A stretch of DNA of 64,000 nucleotides, taken from contig NZ_SNXS01000008.1 of assembly GCF_004362525.1 (NCBI RefSeq), positions 82,916 through 146,915 on the forward strand, written 5' to 3'. How positions within the stretch are numbered: the first letter of the stretch is position 1; every line of letters starts with the position of its first letter. Positions 1 through 9,144 of this stretch are shown here, piece after piece. The notes beneath the pieces were generated by a model that saw only the letters and a program-made list of their open reading frames with translations, was not told the DNA's origin and searched no databases. The position numbers and the translations under genes are program-made. Source of the stretch: Roseateles toxinivorans. GTDB lineage: Bacteria; Pseudomonadota; Gammaproteobacteria; Burkholderiales; Burkholderiaceae_C.

Positions 1-1146
1 TCGGCCATCGGTACTTTCGGCGGCGGCCTGGCCGATATCGAGCCGGCGGAGCTGGCCGGCACGGTGATGAAGGAGGCGGTGCAGCGCTCCGGCGTCGACC
101 CCAAGGCGATCAACTATGTGACCGTGGGCAACACCATCCCGACCGAAAGCCGCTTTGCCTATGTGGCCCGCGTGGCCTCGATACAGGCCGGCCTGCCGAT
201 GGACTCGGTGGCGATGTCGGTCAACCGCCTGTGCTCCTCGGGCCTGCAGGCCATCGTCACGACGGCTCAGAACATCCTGCTCGGTGACTGCGACTATGGC
301 GTCGGCGGTGGCGTCGAGGTGATGAGCCGCAGCGGCTATCTGTCGGCAGCGATGCGCACTGGCGCCCGCATGGGCGACACCAAGCTGATCGACATGATGG
401 TCGCCACCCTGACCGACCCGTTCGGCGTCGGCCATATGGGCATCACGGCCGAGAACTTGGTGACCAAATGGGGCATCACGCGCGAGGAGCAGGACGCACT
501 GGCCGTGGAATCGCACCGCCGCGCCGCAGCGGCCATTGCCGAGGGCCGCTTCAAGGACCAGATCGTGCCCATCGTCAAGCAGACCCGCAAGGGCGAGGTC
601 GTCTTCGACACCGACGAGCATGTGAAGGCGAATACGACCATGGAGACGCTGGCCAAGATGAAGCCGGCCTTCAAGAAGGACGGCTCTGTCACCGCCGGCA
701 ATGCCTCGGGCATCAATGACGGCGCGGCCTTCTTCGTGCTCGCCGATGCCGCCGTGGCTGCGGCCGCCGGCCACAAGCCAATGGCGCGACTGGTGTCCTA
801 CGCCGTCGCCGGCGTGCCCAACGAGATCATGGGCGAGGGCCCCATCCCCGCCTCCAGGCTGGCACTGCAGAAGGCCGGCCTGCGCCTGGACCAGATCGAC
901 GTGATCGAGAGCAACGAAGCCTTCGCCGCCCAGGCGATTGCCGTCGCCCGCGGCCTCGAGCTGGACATGAGCAAGACCAATGTCAACGGCGGCGCCATCG
1001 CCCTGGGCCACCCGATCGGCTGCTCGGGTGCCTTCCTGGCCACCAAGGCGATCTACGAGCTGCATCGCAGCGGCGGCCGCTATGCGCTGGTGACGATGTG
1101 CATCGGCGGTGGGCAGGGGATTGCTACGGTGTTTGAGCGGCTGTAA
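1..1146 (+). CDS. bktB: Acetyl-CoA acetyltransferase / beta-ketothiolase, 5' end cut by window
   Basis: Thiolase-family enzyme that condenses or cleaves 3-ketoacyl-CoA, as in polyhydroxyalkanoate synthesis or fatty acid oxidation. The frame is open from base 1, and its first residues (SAIGTFGGGLADIEPAEL) match the region shortly after a thiolase N-terminus, so only about a dozen residues and the true start are missing; an internal GTG at 64 is not the start. Visible signatures are the nucleophilic Cys in NRLCSSGLQAI (codon at 232), the NVNGGAIALGHPIGCSG block with the catalytic His, and the C-terminal acid/base Cys in CIGGGQGIA. The sequence resembles BktB of Cupriavidus more than PhaA, from memory rather than alignment. 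It ends at TAA 1144-1146. Family assignment is certain, chain-length specificity is not. Confidence 0.9.
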   Translation, partial: SAIGTFGGGLADIEPAELAGTVMKEAVQRSGVDPKAINYVTVGNTIPTESRFAYVARVASIQAGLPMDSVAMSVNRLCSSGLQAIVTTAQNILLGDCDYGVGGGVEVMSRSGYLSAAMRTGARMGDTKLIDMMVATLTDPFGVGHMGITAENLVTKWGITREEQDALAVESHRRAAAAIAEGRFKDQIVPIVKQTRKGEVVFDTDEHVKANTTMETLAKMKPAFKKDGSVTAGNASGINDGAAFFVLADAAVAAAAGHKPMARLVSYAVAGVPNEIMGEGPIPASRLALQKAGLRLDQIDVIESNEAFAAQAIAVARGLELDMSKTNVNGGAIALGHPIGCSGAFLATKAIYELHRSGGRYALVTMCIGGGQGIATVFERL

Positions 1147-1437
1147 GAACGCACCTACGCCACACTGCATCCGCGCAGGCGCAGCCCCGCCAGACGACGG
1201 GCGCCTGTGCGGGGCCGAGGAGCGCAGCGGCTTGGGCCAGCACGCGCCAGCGTGCGTATCAAAAACTGACTGGGCGCGTTTGTCTGAACGCAGCGAGCAA
1301 GGCGAGCGTAGTGAGTTACGCGCCCGGCCCAAGACGGGAGCACCGCAGGGCAGTCGCCCTGCAAGGGCGCCCCCCGCACTGAAGCCCGGCGGCTGGCGGG
1401 GCTGGGCCTGCGCCGCCACCCGCAGCCCCCCCTGACT
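1147..1437. repeat. Intergenic spacer with a GC-rich dispersed-type repeat
   Basis: No credible gene lies between the thiolase and the aldo/keto reductase, whose 3' ends face each other. The segment 1273-1328 has inverted ends (GGGCGCG ... CGCGCCC) around a purine-rich core with repeated GCGAGC/GCGTAG-like units. Similar TTTGTCTGAACGCAGCGAGC-type blocks recur between genes in many Burkholderiales genomes and give spurious Ser/Glu/Arg-rich hypothetical proteins; that is recollection, not a search. It could act as a bidirectional transcript end for the two convergent genes, but no run of T follows the stem. A short reading frame across it (1109-1435) was not accepted as a gene. Confidence 0.45.
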
Positions 1438-2433
1438 TCAACGCCCGTTGAGCGGATACGCCGGGTCGGTATAGCCCGGCGTCGACGGATGACCCGGGCG
1501 CACCAATGAATCGACCAGCGCCTCGTCTTCCGCGCTGATCACGCAGTCCAGCGCACCGAGATAGTCGGTCCATTGCGCCAGGGTGCGCGGGCCGGCGATC
1601 ACCGAGCTGACGCGGGGGTTGGCCAACACCCAGGCGGTGGCGAAGTGGCTCAAGGCGCGACCCGAGCCGTCGCAGTGCGCTTTCAGCGTCTGCGCGACCT
1701 GCAGCGACTCTTCGCGGAACTCCGTTTCCAGCATGCGCTTGTCGCCACGGGCGGCGCGCGAACCCTCGGCGGGCTGGCTGCCGGGTGCGTACTTGCCCGA
1801 GAGCACGCCGCGTGCGATCGGGCTGTAGGGCACGACGCCGATGCCGTGGTGGGCGCAGACCGGCAGCACCTCGACCTCGGGCTGGCGGTTCAGCAGGTTG
1901 TAATAGGGCTGGCAGACCACCGGGCCGGGCATGTTCAGCGCCCGCGCCATGTGCACCATTTCGGCAATGCGCCAGCCGCGGAAGTTCGACACGCCCCAGT
2001 AGCGGATCTTGCCCTGCTGCAGCAGCGTGGCAATGGCGCGCAGCGGCTCCTCCAGGTCCATGCCGTTGAAGTCGCGGTGCAGGTAGTAGATGTCGATGTG
2101 GTCGGTGGCCAGGCGCTGCAGGCTGGCCTCGCACTCGCGCAGCACCCAGGCCCGGGAATACTGCGACTCGTTCGGCCGCTCCGACATCATGTTGCCCAGC
2201 TTGGTGGCCAGCACCCAGTCGTGGCGCCGGCCCTTCAGCAACTCGCCGACCATCGCTTCGGAACGCCCCTTGGAATAGACATCGGCGGTGTCGATGAAGT
2301 TGACGCCATGCTCCTGAGCATGGTCAACGATGCTGCGCGCCTCGGCCAGTTCCGTCTGGTCGGCAAACATCATCGTGCCCAGGCACAGGCGCGAGACCTT
2401 GAGCGGGCTCTTGCCCAGGTTCTGGTATTGCAT
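1438..2433 (-). CDS. Aldo/keto reductase
   Basis: NAD(P)H-dependent oxidoreductase of the aldo/keto reductase superfamily (331 aa, normal length for the Tas/YajO-like bacterial group). The N-terminal LGKSPLKVSRLCLGTMMF strand, the catalytic Asp and Tyr in FIDTADVY, the Lys in WVLATKLGN and the His in DIYYLHRD make the complete tetrad. A barrel-type cofactor region follows (GVSNFRGW, then the NPRVSSVIAGPRTLAQW block). The ATG at 2433 is preceded by an AAAGGA ribosome binding site about 6 bases upstream. The gene is divergent from narK1 and convergent with the thiolase. The substrate cannot be told from sequence, and nothing ties it to nitrate metabolism apart from position. Confidence 0.9.
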   Translation of the reverse strand: MQYQNLGKSPLKVSRLCLGTMMFADQTELAEARSIVDHAQEHGVNFIDTADVYSKGRSEAMVGELLKGRRHDWVLATKLGNMMSERPNESQYSRAWVLRECEASLQRLATDHIDIYYLHRDFNGMDLEEPLRAIATLLQQGKIRYWGVSNFRGWRIAEMVHMARALNMPGPVVCQPYYNLLNRQPEVEVLPVCAHHGIGVVPYSPIARGVLSGKYAPGSQPAEGSRAARGDKRMLETEFREESLQVAQTLKAHCDGSGRALSHFATAWVLANPRVSSVIAGPRTLAQWTDYLGALDCVISAEDEALVDSLVRPGHPSTPGYTDPAYPLNGR

Positions 2434-2480
2434 GAGAGTCCTTTGTCAGCGATTCGCCATGGTAACGGGCCGCCGGGGCC

Positions 2481-2494
2481 TTGATCCAGCGCAA
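2481..2494 (+). promoter_or_regulatory. Possible FNR/DNR-type operator upstream of narK1
   Basis: TTGATCCAGCGCAA fits the FNR-family palindrome TTGAT-N4-ATCAA at the whole left half site and at the last three bases of the right half. It lies 150 bases before the narK1 start. If it sits at -41.5, transcription would start near 2529, leaving a leader of about 115 bases. A 7-bp stem (2499-2517) and the perfect inverted repeat AGTTCT-TC-AGAACT (2520-2533) lie just downstream and may be further regulatory elements. The match is imperfect, so the call rests on context: nar genes are classic FNR-family targets. Confidence 0.5.
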
Positions 2495-2644
2495 GCATCG
2501 CGGCCATCCCGGCCGCGCTAGTTCTTCAGAACTAGGACGGCCTGCTCCGACCTCCTGCCTTTGGCCGGCGGCCGACCTACCACCGGCGGATGTTCAACGC
2601 AGGGCCGAAAGCGGACAGTGACTCCCAAAGAACCGGAGTCCGTC

Positions 2645-3931
2645 ATGGCCCTCGCAAGTACCTCTCAAAACAGCACAAACCACAATGGCAAAGCCCTCTC
2701 GGTGCTGATCGTCAGCACCCTGGCCTTCACCGTCTGCTTCATGGTCTGGATGATGTTCGGCGTGATCGGCATACCGATCAAGAAGGCGCTGAACCTCAAT
2801 GCCACCGAATTCGGCCTGCTGACGGCCACGCCGGTGCTGACCGGCTCGCTGATACGCGTGCCGCTGGGGATCTGGACCGACCGGTTTGGTGGCCGCATCG
2901 TCATGACCATACTGATGGCCATCACCGTGCCTGCGATCTGGTTGATGGCCTATGCCACAGAGTACTGGCACTTCCTGACCATAGGCCTGTTCGTCGGCCT
3001 GGCCGGCGGCTCGTTCTCGGTGGGCACGCCCTATGTGGCGCGCTGGTTCCCGAAGAACCGCCAGGGCTTTGCAATGGGCGTCTATGGTGCCGGCAACTCG
3101 GGTGCCGCGGTCAACAAGTTCGTCGCCCCGGCCCTGGTGGTGGGCTTCGGCTGGGCCATGGTGCCCCAGGTCTATGCCGCGGTGATGCTGGGCGCGGTGC
3201 TGCTGTTCTGGTTCTTCAGCGCCAGTGACCCCGCCCACCTGGTACCCAGCACCGTCAAGTTCAGCGATCAGCTGAAGGCGCTGAAGGACCCGGCCGTGCT
3301 CAAGTACTGCCAGTACTACAGCATCGTGTTCGGCGGCTATGTGGCGCTGTCGCTGTGGATGGTGCAGTACTACGTCGGCGAGTATGGTCTGGACATCCGC
3401 GTCGCCGCCCTGCTGGCCGCCTGCTTCTCGCTGCCCGGCGGCGTGCTGCGCGCCATCGGCGGCTGGCTGTCCGACAAGTATGGCGCGCACAGCGTCACCT
3501 GGTGGGTGATGTGGGTGAGCTGGATCTGCCTGTTCCTGCTGTCCTATCCGCAGACCGACTTCACCATCACCACCATCAACGGCGCGACCACCTTCCACAT
3601 CGGCCTCAACGTCTATGCCTTCACCGGCCTGATGTTCATCCTCGGCATCGCCTTCGCCTTCGGCAAGGCCAGCGTCTTCAAGTACATCAGCGACGACTAC
3701 CCCAAGAACATCGGCACGATCAGCGGCATTGTCGGCCTGGCCGGCGGCCTGGGCGGCTTCGTGCTGCCGATCGCCTTCGGCGTGCTGGTGGACCTGACCG
3801 GCATCCGCTCCTCGGCCTTCATGCTGATGTATGGCGTGGTCTGGGTCTCGCTGATCTGGATGTACTTCACCGAGGTGCGTCGCACCGACCTGCTGGGCCC
3901 CCACGGCAATGCCGTGCCGGCCCGCGCCTGA
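2645..3931 (+). CDS. narK1: Nitrate/nitrite MFS transporter, NarK1 type
   Basis: Inner-membrane transporter of the nitrate/nitrite porter branch of the major facilitator superfamily, 428 aa, about 12 hydrophobic segments. Type 1 members are thought to import nitrate with protons. The cytoplasmic loop after helix 2 carries the MFS motif region (GIWTDRFGGRI), and two glycine-rich nitrate-porter segments are visible (GAGNSGAAVNKF and GLAGGLGGFVLP). The ATG at 2645 is chosen because GGAG lies about 7 bases upstream and the protein starts there like relatives; a longer in-frame extension to 2561 reads through low-quality sequence. It is first in the nar cluster; narK2 starts 22 bases after its stop. 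Separate narK1 and narK2 genes are common in Burkholderiales, in contrast to the fused protein of Paracoccus. Confidence 0.93.
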   Translation: MALASTSQNSTNHNGKALSVLIVSTLAFTVCFMVWMMFGVIGIPIKKALNLNATEFGLLTATPVLTGSLIRVPLGIWTDRFGGRIVMTILMAITVPAIWLMAYATEYWHFLTIGLFVGLAGGSFSVGTPYVARWFPKNRQGFAMGVYGAGNSGAAVNKFVAPALVVGFGWAMVPQVYAAVMLGAVLLFWFFSASDPAHLVPSTVKFSDQLKALKDPAVLKYCQYYSIVFGGYVALSLWMVQYYVGEYGLDIRVAALLAACFSLPGGVLRAIGGWLSDKYGAHSVTWWVMWVSWICLFLLSYPQTDFTITTINGATTFHIGLNVYAFTGLMFILGIAFAFGKASVFKYISDDYPKNIGTISGIVGLAGGLGGFVLPIAFGVLVDLTGIRSSAFMLMYGVVWVSLIWMYFTEVRRTDLLGPHGNAVPARA

Positions 3932-3953
3932 CCCTCCTCCAACAGGAACCATC

Positions 3954-5360
3954 ATGAACAACGCAACAGCCAGTACGCGCGGGAAAGTCCTGCCGATCTG
4001 GACCCCAGAGGACAAGACCTTCTGGGAGCGAGAAGGCGAGGCCGTGGCCAAGCTGAATCTGTGGATTTCGGTGCCCGCCCTGTTCCTGGCTTTTGCCATC
4101 TGGCAGGTCTGGAGCGTGGTCGCCGTGGGTCTGCCGGCCCTGGGCTTCAAGTACTCGACAAACCAGCTGTTCTGGCTGGCCGCGGCGCCGGCCCTGTCCG
4201 GCGCCACCCTGCGCATCTTCTACTCCTTCATCGTGCCCCTGGTCGGCGGCCGGCGCTGGACGGCGATCTCCACCGCCACCCTGCTGATCCCGGCCCTGGG
4301 CATTGGCTTTGCGGTGCAGGACAACACCACCAGCTACCCGACCATGCTGACCCTGGCCCTGCTGTGCGGCCTGGGCGGCGGCAACTTCAGCTCCAGCATG
4401 GCCAATATCAGCTTCTTCTTTCCGAAGGAGCGCAAGGGCTCGGCGCTTGGCGTCAATGCCGGCCTCGGTAATCTGGGCGTGTCGGTGGTGCAGTTCCTGA
4501 GCCCCCTGGTCGTCACGGCCGGCATCTTCGGCGTGTTCGGCGGCGATGCGCAGACCATCGTGAAGAACGGCCAGACGCTGCAGGTGTGGACGCAGAACGC
4601 CGCCTTCATCTGGGTGCCGTGGATCGCACTGGCCTCGCTGGCCGCCTGGTTCGGCATGAATGACATCGCCGACGCCAAGGCCTCGTTCGCAACGCAGGCC
4701 ACCATCTTCGGCCGCAAGCACAACTGGCTGATGTGCGTGCTGTACCTGGGCACCTTCGGCTCCTTCATCGGTTATGCCGCCGGCTTTCCTCTGCTGATCA
4801 AGAGCCAGTTCCCCGGCATCAACCCGCTGGCCTATGCCTGGCTGGGCCCGCTGGTCGGCGCGGTGATACGCCCGGTCGGCGGCTGGCTGGCCGACAAGGC
4901 CGGCGGCGCCCGCGTCACCTTCTGGAACTTCATCGTCATGGCCGGCGCGGTGCTGGGCGTGATCTACTTTTTGCCCACGGGCCCGTCAGGAGGCAACTTC
5001 ACCGGCTTCTTCTTGATGTTCCTGGTGCTGTTCCTGACCACCGGCATCGGCAACGGCTCGACCTTCCGCATGATCCCGGTGATCTTCCTGAACCAGAAGC
5101 TCCGCGAGATCGACACGCGCGACGCCGCGGCCGTGGCCCGGGCCACCAAGGAAGGCAATACCGAGGGCGCGGCCACGCTGGGCTTCACCGCCGCGATGGC
5201 GGCCTACGGCGGCTTCTTCATCCCCAAGAGCTATGGCACCTCGATCTCGCTGACCGGCGGGCCCGAGGCCGCCCTCTACGTCTTCTTCTCGTTCTATCTG
5301 CTGTGCATCGCCATCACCTGGTGGCACTACGCGCGCAAGAACGCGCCCATGCCCTGTTAA
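3954..5360 (+). CDS. narK2: Nitrate/nitrite MFS antiporter, NarK2 type
   Basis: Second nitrate/nitrite porter of the cluster, 468 aa with about 12 membrane segments. Type 2 proteins are associated with nitrate/nitrite exchange, so nitrite made by NarG can leave as nitrate enters. The nitrate-signature segments GLGNLGVSVVQF and AAMAAYGGFFIP are present, and the cytoplasmic N-terminus (IWTPEDKTFWEREG) is typical of NarK2/NarU. The ATG at 3954 follows AGGA by about 6 bases. Its stop (TAA 5358-5360) merges with the AAGGA ribosome binding site of narG 10 bases downstream, a sign of coupled translation. It is clearly a different subfamily from NarK1 rather than a recent duplicate. Confidence 0.93.
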   Translation: MNNATASTRGKVLPIWTPEDKTFWEREGEAVAKLNLWISVPALFLAFAIWQVWSVVAVGLPALGFKYSTNQLFWLAAAPALSGATLRIFYSFIVPLVGGRRWTAISTATLLIPALGIGFAVQDNTTSYPTMLTLALLCGLGGGNFSSSMANISFFFPKERKGSALGVNAGLGNLGVSVVQFLSPLVVTAGIFGVFGGDAQTIVKNGQTLQVWTQNAAFIWVPWIALASLAAWFGMNDIADAKASFATQATIFGRKHNWLMCVLYLGTFGSFIGYAAGFPLLIKSQFPGINPLAYAWLGPLVGAVIRPVGGWLADKAGGARVTFWNFIVMAGAVLGVIYFLPTGPSGGNFTGFFLMFLVLFLTTGIGNGSTFRMIPVIFLNQKLREIDTRDAAAVARATKEGNTEGAATLGFTAAMAAYGGFFIPKSYGTSISLTGGPEAALYVFFSFYLLCIAITWWHYARKNAPMPC

Positions 5361-5370
5361 GGAATCTGTC

Positions 5371-8300
5371 ATGAGCCATTTTCTCGATCGCCTCACCCAC
5401 TTCTCGCAGCCCAAGGAGAGCTTCTCCGGCGGCCACGGCCTCACCACCGGCGAGGACCGTACCTGGGAAGACGCCTACCGCAACCGCTGGGCCCACGACA
5501 AGATCGTGCGCTCCACCCACGGCGTGAACTGCACCGGCTCCTGCTCGTGGAAGATCTACGTCAAGGGCGGCATCGTCACCTGGGAAACGCAGCAGACCGA
5601 CTACCCGCGCACGCGGCCCGACCTGCCCAACCACGAGCCGCGCGGCTGCGCCCGTGGCGCCAGCTACTCCTGGTATCTGTACAGCGCCAACCGCGTCAAG
5701 TACCCGCTGGTGCGAGCCCGCCTGCTGAAGGCCTGGCGCGCCGCGTTGATGGTGGCCAAGAGCCCGGTCGACGCCTGGGCCAGCATCGTCGAGAACCCCG
5801 AGGCACGCGAGCAATGGGTCAAGCAGCGCGGCCTGGGCGGCATGGTGCGCTCCGAGTGGGACGAGGTGAACCAGATCATCGCCGCGGCCAATGTCTACAC
5901 GATCAAGAAGCATGGACCGGACCGCATCATCGGCTTCTCGCCGATACCGGCCATGAGCATGGTCAGCTATGCCGCCGGCTCGCGCTATCTGTCGCTGATC
6001 GGCGGCGTGTGCATGAGCTTCTACGACTGGTACTGCGACCTGCCCCCCAGCAGCCCCCAGGTCTGGGGCGAGCAGACCGACGTGCCCGAGTCGGCCGATT
6101 GGTACAACAGCACCTTCATCATCGCCTGGGGCTCCAATGTGCCGCAGACGCGGACGCCGGACGCCCACTTCTTCACCGAGGTGCGCTACAAGGGCGCCAA
6201 GACGGTGGCGGTGACGCCCGACTATGCCGAGGTCAGCAAGCTGGCCGACCTGTGGATGCACCCCAAGCAGGGCACCGATGCGGCACTGGCGATGGCCATG
6301 GGCCATGTGATCCTGAAGGAGTTCTACTTCGACAAGCGCTCGGCCTACTTCGACGACTACGCGCGCCGCTACACCGATCTGCCGATGATCGTGCAGCTGG
6401 AGGAGCGCACGCTGGACGACGGCCGCAAGGTGCTGGTCAGCCAGCGCTATCTGCGCGCCAGCGACTTCAACGGCAAGCTGGGCCAGGACAACAACCCCGA
6501 GTGGAAGACGCTGGCCTTCGACGCGCTCGGCAAGGTTGTGCTGCCGAATGGCTCGATCGGCTTCCGCTGGGGCCCGGACGGCCGCAAGGACGGCGGCAAG
6601 TGGAACCTCGAAGACAAGGAGGCCCGCCACGATCAGGACGTCAAGCTGCGCCTGTCGGTGGCCGAGGGCCAGGAGGGGCATGAGATCGCCGAGGTCGGCT
6701 TCCCCTACTTCGCCGGCATCGACACGCCGCACTTCGACGCCAACAAGCAGGGCGGCGATGTGATGGTGCGCAAGCTGCCGGTGCAGCGCATCAAGCTGGG
6801 CAAGGCCGGCGAGGAGCGCGAGGTGCTGGTCACCACCGTGTTCGACCTGCTGGTCGCGCACTACGGCGTGGAGCGCGGCTATGGCGACGGCGCCAAGAGC
6901 TATGACGACGACGCACCCTACACCCCTGCCTGGCAGGAGAAGATCACCGGCGTGCCGCGTGACCAGGTCATCACCGTCGGCCGGCAGTTCGCCGACAACG
7001 CCGACAAGACCAAGGGCAAGTCCATGGTCATCATCGGCGCGGCGATGAACCACTGGTACCACTGCGACATGAACTACCGCGGCATCATCAATATGCTGAT
7101 GCTGTGCGGCTGCATAGGCCAGTCGGGTGGCGGCTGGGCGCACTACGTGGGCCAGGAAAAGCTGCGTCCGCAGACCGGCTGGACGCCGCTGGCCTTTGCG
7201 CTGGACTGGTCGCGCCCGCCGCGCCAGATGAACAGCACCAGCTTCTTCTATGCCCACACCGACCAGTGGCGCTACGAGAAGCTGGGCGTCGACGAGATCC
7301 TCTCGCCGCTGGCCGACAAGGCCGAGTTCGGCGGCAGCCTGATCGACTACAACGTGCGCGCCGAGCGGATGGGCTGGCTGCCCAGCGCGCCGCAGCTGAA
7401 AACCAACCCGCTGCAGGTGGTGCGCGATGCCGCCGGCGGCGACGTCAAGGCCCATGTGGTCAAGGGGCTGAAGGACGGCTCGTTGCAGATGAGTTGCGAG
7501 GACCCGGACCACCCGGCCAACTGGCCGCGCAATATGTTCGTCTGGCGCTCCAACCTGCTCGGCTCCTCGGGCAAGGGCCACGAGTACTTCCTCAAGCACC
7601 TGTTGGGCACCAGCCACGGCGTGCAGGGCAAGCATCTGGGCGCCGACGACGCCAAGCCCGACGAGGTGCGCTGGCACGAGCATGCGCCCGAGGGCAAGCT
7701 GGACCTGCTGGTGACGCTTGACTTCCGCATGAGCACGACCTGCCTGTACTCGGACATCGTGCTGCCCACCGCCACCTGGTACGAGAAGAACGATCTCAAC
7801 ACCAGCGATATGCATCCCTTCATCCACCCGCTGTCCACGGCGGTGGACCCGGCCTGGCAGTCCAAGAGCGACTGGGAGATCTACAAGGGCTTCGCCAAGG
7901 CCTTCTCCGAACTCTGCGTCGGCCATCTGGGCGTCGAGAAGGAGGTGGTGCTGACGCCGCTGATGCACGACACGCCGGCCGAACTGGCCCAGGGCCTGGA
8001 CGTGCAGGACTGGAAGCGCGGCGAGGTCGAGCTGATCCCGGGCAAGACCGCACCGCAGATCACCGTGGTCGAGCGCGACTACCCGGCCACCTATGCCCGC
8101 TTCACCGCGCTGGGCCCCTTGATGGAATCGGCCGGCAACGGCGGCAAGGGCATTGGCTGGAACACCGTCGACGAGGTGCGGCAGCTGGCCGAGCTGAACG
8201 GCAAGGTCCATACCGAGGGCCCGACCAAGGGCATGCCGCGCATCGACACCGACATCGATGCCACCGAGGTGATACTGATGCTGGCTCCCGAGACCAACGG

Positions 8301-9144
8301 CCATGTCGCCGTCAAGGCCTGGGAGGCGCTGAGCAAGATCACCGGCCGCGACCACACCCATCTGGCTCGCCACCGCGAGGACGAGAAGATCCGCTTCCGC
8401 GACGTGCAGGCCCAGCCGCGCAAGATCATCTCGTCACCGACCTGGAGCGGGCTGGAGAGCGAGAAGGTCTCTTACAACGCCGGCTACACCAATGTGCACG
8501 AGTACATCCCCTGGCGCACCCTGACCGGCCGCCAGCAGTTCTACCAGGACCACAAGTGGATGCGCGCCTTCGGCGAGGAGTTCACCAGCTACCGTCCGCC
8601 GGTGGACATGAAGGCGGTGGCCGGCATCAGCGGCATCAAGCCCAATGGGAATAAAGAGATCGCGCTGAACTTCATCACGCCGCACCAGAAGTGGGGCATC
8701 CACTCGACCTACACCGACAACCTGATGATGCTGACCTTGAACCGGGGCGGCCCGGTGGTCTGGCTCAGCGAGGATGACGCACGCTCGGCGGGCATTGTCG
8801 ACAACGACTGGATCGAGCTGTTCAACGCCAATGGCGCGATCGCGGCCCGGGCGGTGGTCAGCCAGCGCGTCAAGCCGGGCATGACGATGATGTATCACGC
8901 CCAGGAAAAAATCATCAACACCCCGGGCTCCGAGATCACCGGCCAGCGCGGCGGCATCCACAACTCGGTGACGCGCATCGTCACCAAGCCGACCCACATG
9001 ATAGGCGGCTATGCGCAGCTGAGCTATGGCTTCAACTACTACGGAACCATAGGCACGAACCGCGACGAATTCGTCGTCGTGCGCAAGATGCACAAGATCG
9101 ATTGGCTCGATGGCGAAGACAACACCGCGGGAGTGCAAGCATGA
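5371..9144 (+). CDS. narG: Respiratory nitrate reductase alpha subunit
   Basis: Catalytic subunit of the membrane-bound cytoplasm-facing nitrate reductase; reduces nitrate to nitrite at a Mo-bisMGD centre. 1257 aa, the family's normal length. The N-terminus has the FS0 cluster ligands, a His followed by cysteines in HGVNCTGSCSWK and a later Cys in EPRGCARG. The segment SFYDWYCDLPP carries the Asp that ligates Mo in the E. coli enzyme, and the following AWGSNVPQTRTPDAHF is a hallmark of NarG. The C-terminal molybdopterin dinucleotide domain (ITPHQKWGIHSTY to RDEFVVVRKMHKIDW) is intact. There is no Tat signal beyond the vestigial N-terminus usual for NarG. The stop overlaps the narH start in ATGA. 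No frameshift or missing ligand is seen. Confidence 0.98.
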   Translation: MSHFLDRLTHFSQPKESFSGGHGLTTGEDRTWEDAYRNRWAHDKIVRSTHGVNCTGSCSWKIYVKGGIVTWETQQTDYPRTRPDLPNHEPRGCARGASYSWYLYSANRVKYPLVRARLLKAWRAALMVAKSPVDAWASIVENPEAREQWVKQRGLGGMVRSEWDEVNQIIAAANVYTIKKHGPDRIIGFSPIPAMSMVSYAAGSRYLSLIGGVCMSFYDWYCDLPPSSPQVWGEQTDVPESADWYNSTFIIAWGSNVPQTRTPDAHFFTEVRYKGAKTVAVTPDYAEVSKLADLWMHPKQGTDAALAMAMGHVILKEFYFDKRSAYFDDYARRYTDLPMIVQLEERTLDDGRKVLVSQRYLRASDFNGKLGQDNNPEWKTLAFDALGKVVLPNGSIGFRWGPDGRKDGGKWNLEDKEARHDQDVKLRLSVAEGQEGHEIAEVGFPYFAGIDTPHFDANKQGGDVMVRKLPVQRIKLGKAGEEREVLVTTVFDLLVAHYGVERGYGDGAKSYDDDAPYTPAWQEKITGVPRDQVITVGRQFADNADKTKGKSMVIIGAAMNHWYHCDMNYRGIINMLMLCGCIGQSGGGWAHYVGQEKLRPQTGWTPLAFALDWSRPPRQMNSTSFFYAHTDQWRYEKLGVDEILSPLADKAEFGGSLIDYNVRAERMGWLPSAPQLKTNPLQVVRDAAGGDVKAHVVKGLKDGSLQMSCEDPDHPANWPRNMFVWRSNLLGSSGKGHEYFLKHLLGTSHGVQGKHLGADDAKPDEVRWHEHAPEGKLDLLVTLDFRMSTTCLYSDIVLPTATWYEKNDLNTSDMHPFIHPLSTAVDPAWQSKSDWEIYKGFAKAFSELCVGHLGVEKEVVLTPLMHDTPAELAQGLDVQDWKRGEVELIPGKTAPQITVVERDYPATYARFTALGPLMESAGNGGKGIGWNTVDEVRQLAELNGKVHTEGPTKGMPRIDTDIDATEVILMLAPETNGHVAVKAWEALSKITGRDHTHLARHREDEKIRFRDVQAQPRKIISSPTWSGLESEKVSYNAGYTNVHEYIPWRTLTGRQQFYQDHKWMRAFGEEFTSYRPPVDMKAVAGISGIKPNGNKEIALNFITPHQKWGIHSTYTDNLMMLTLNRGGPVVWLSEDDARSAGIVDNDWIELFNANGAIAARAVVSQRVKPGMTMMYHAQEKIINTPGSEITGQRGGIHNSVTRIVTKPTHMIGGYAQLSYGFNYYGTIGTNRDEFVVVRKMHKIDWLDGEDNTAGVQA

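Noticed and set aside
1109..1435. 108-codon open frame over the thiolase 3' end and spacer
   Set aside because: Its Ser/Glu/Arg-rich translation comes from the intergenic repeat; no ribosome binding site or domain.
2645..5360. narK1 and narK2 as a recent tandem duplication
   Set aside because: The two proteins differ in length, N-terminus and signature segments, and fit separate NarK1 and NarK2 branches.
5314..8373. 1019-codon open frame on the minus strand opposite narG
   Set aside because: It is antisense to a complete narG with all cofactor motifs. Its translation is Ala/Gly/His/Val-rich without a domain, as expected from GC-rich codons read in reverse.
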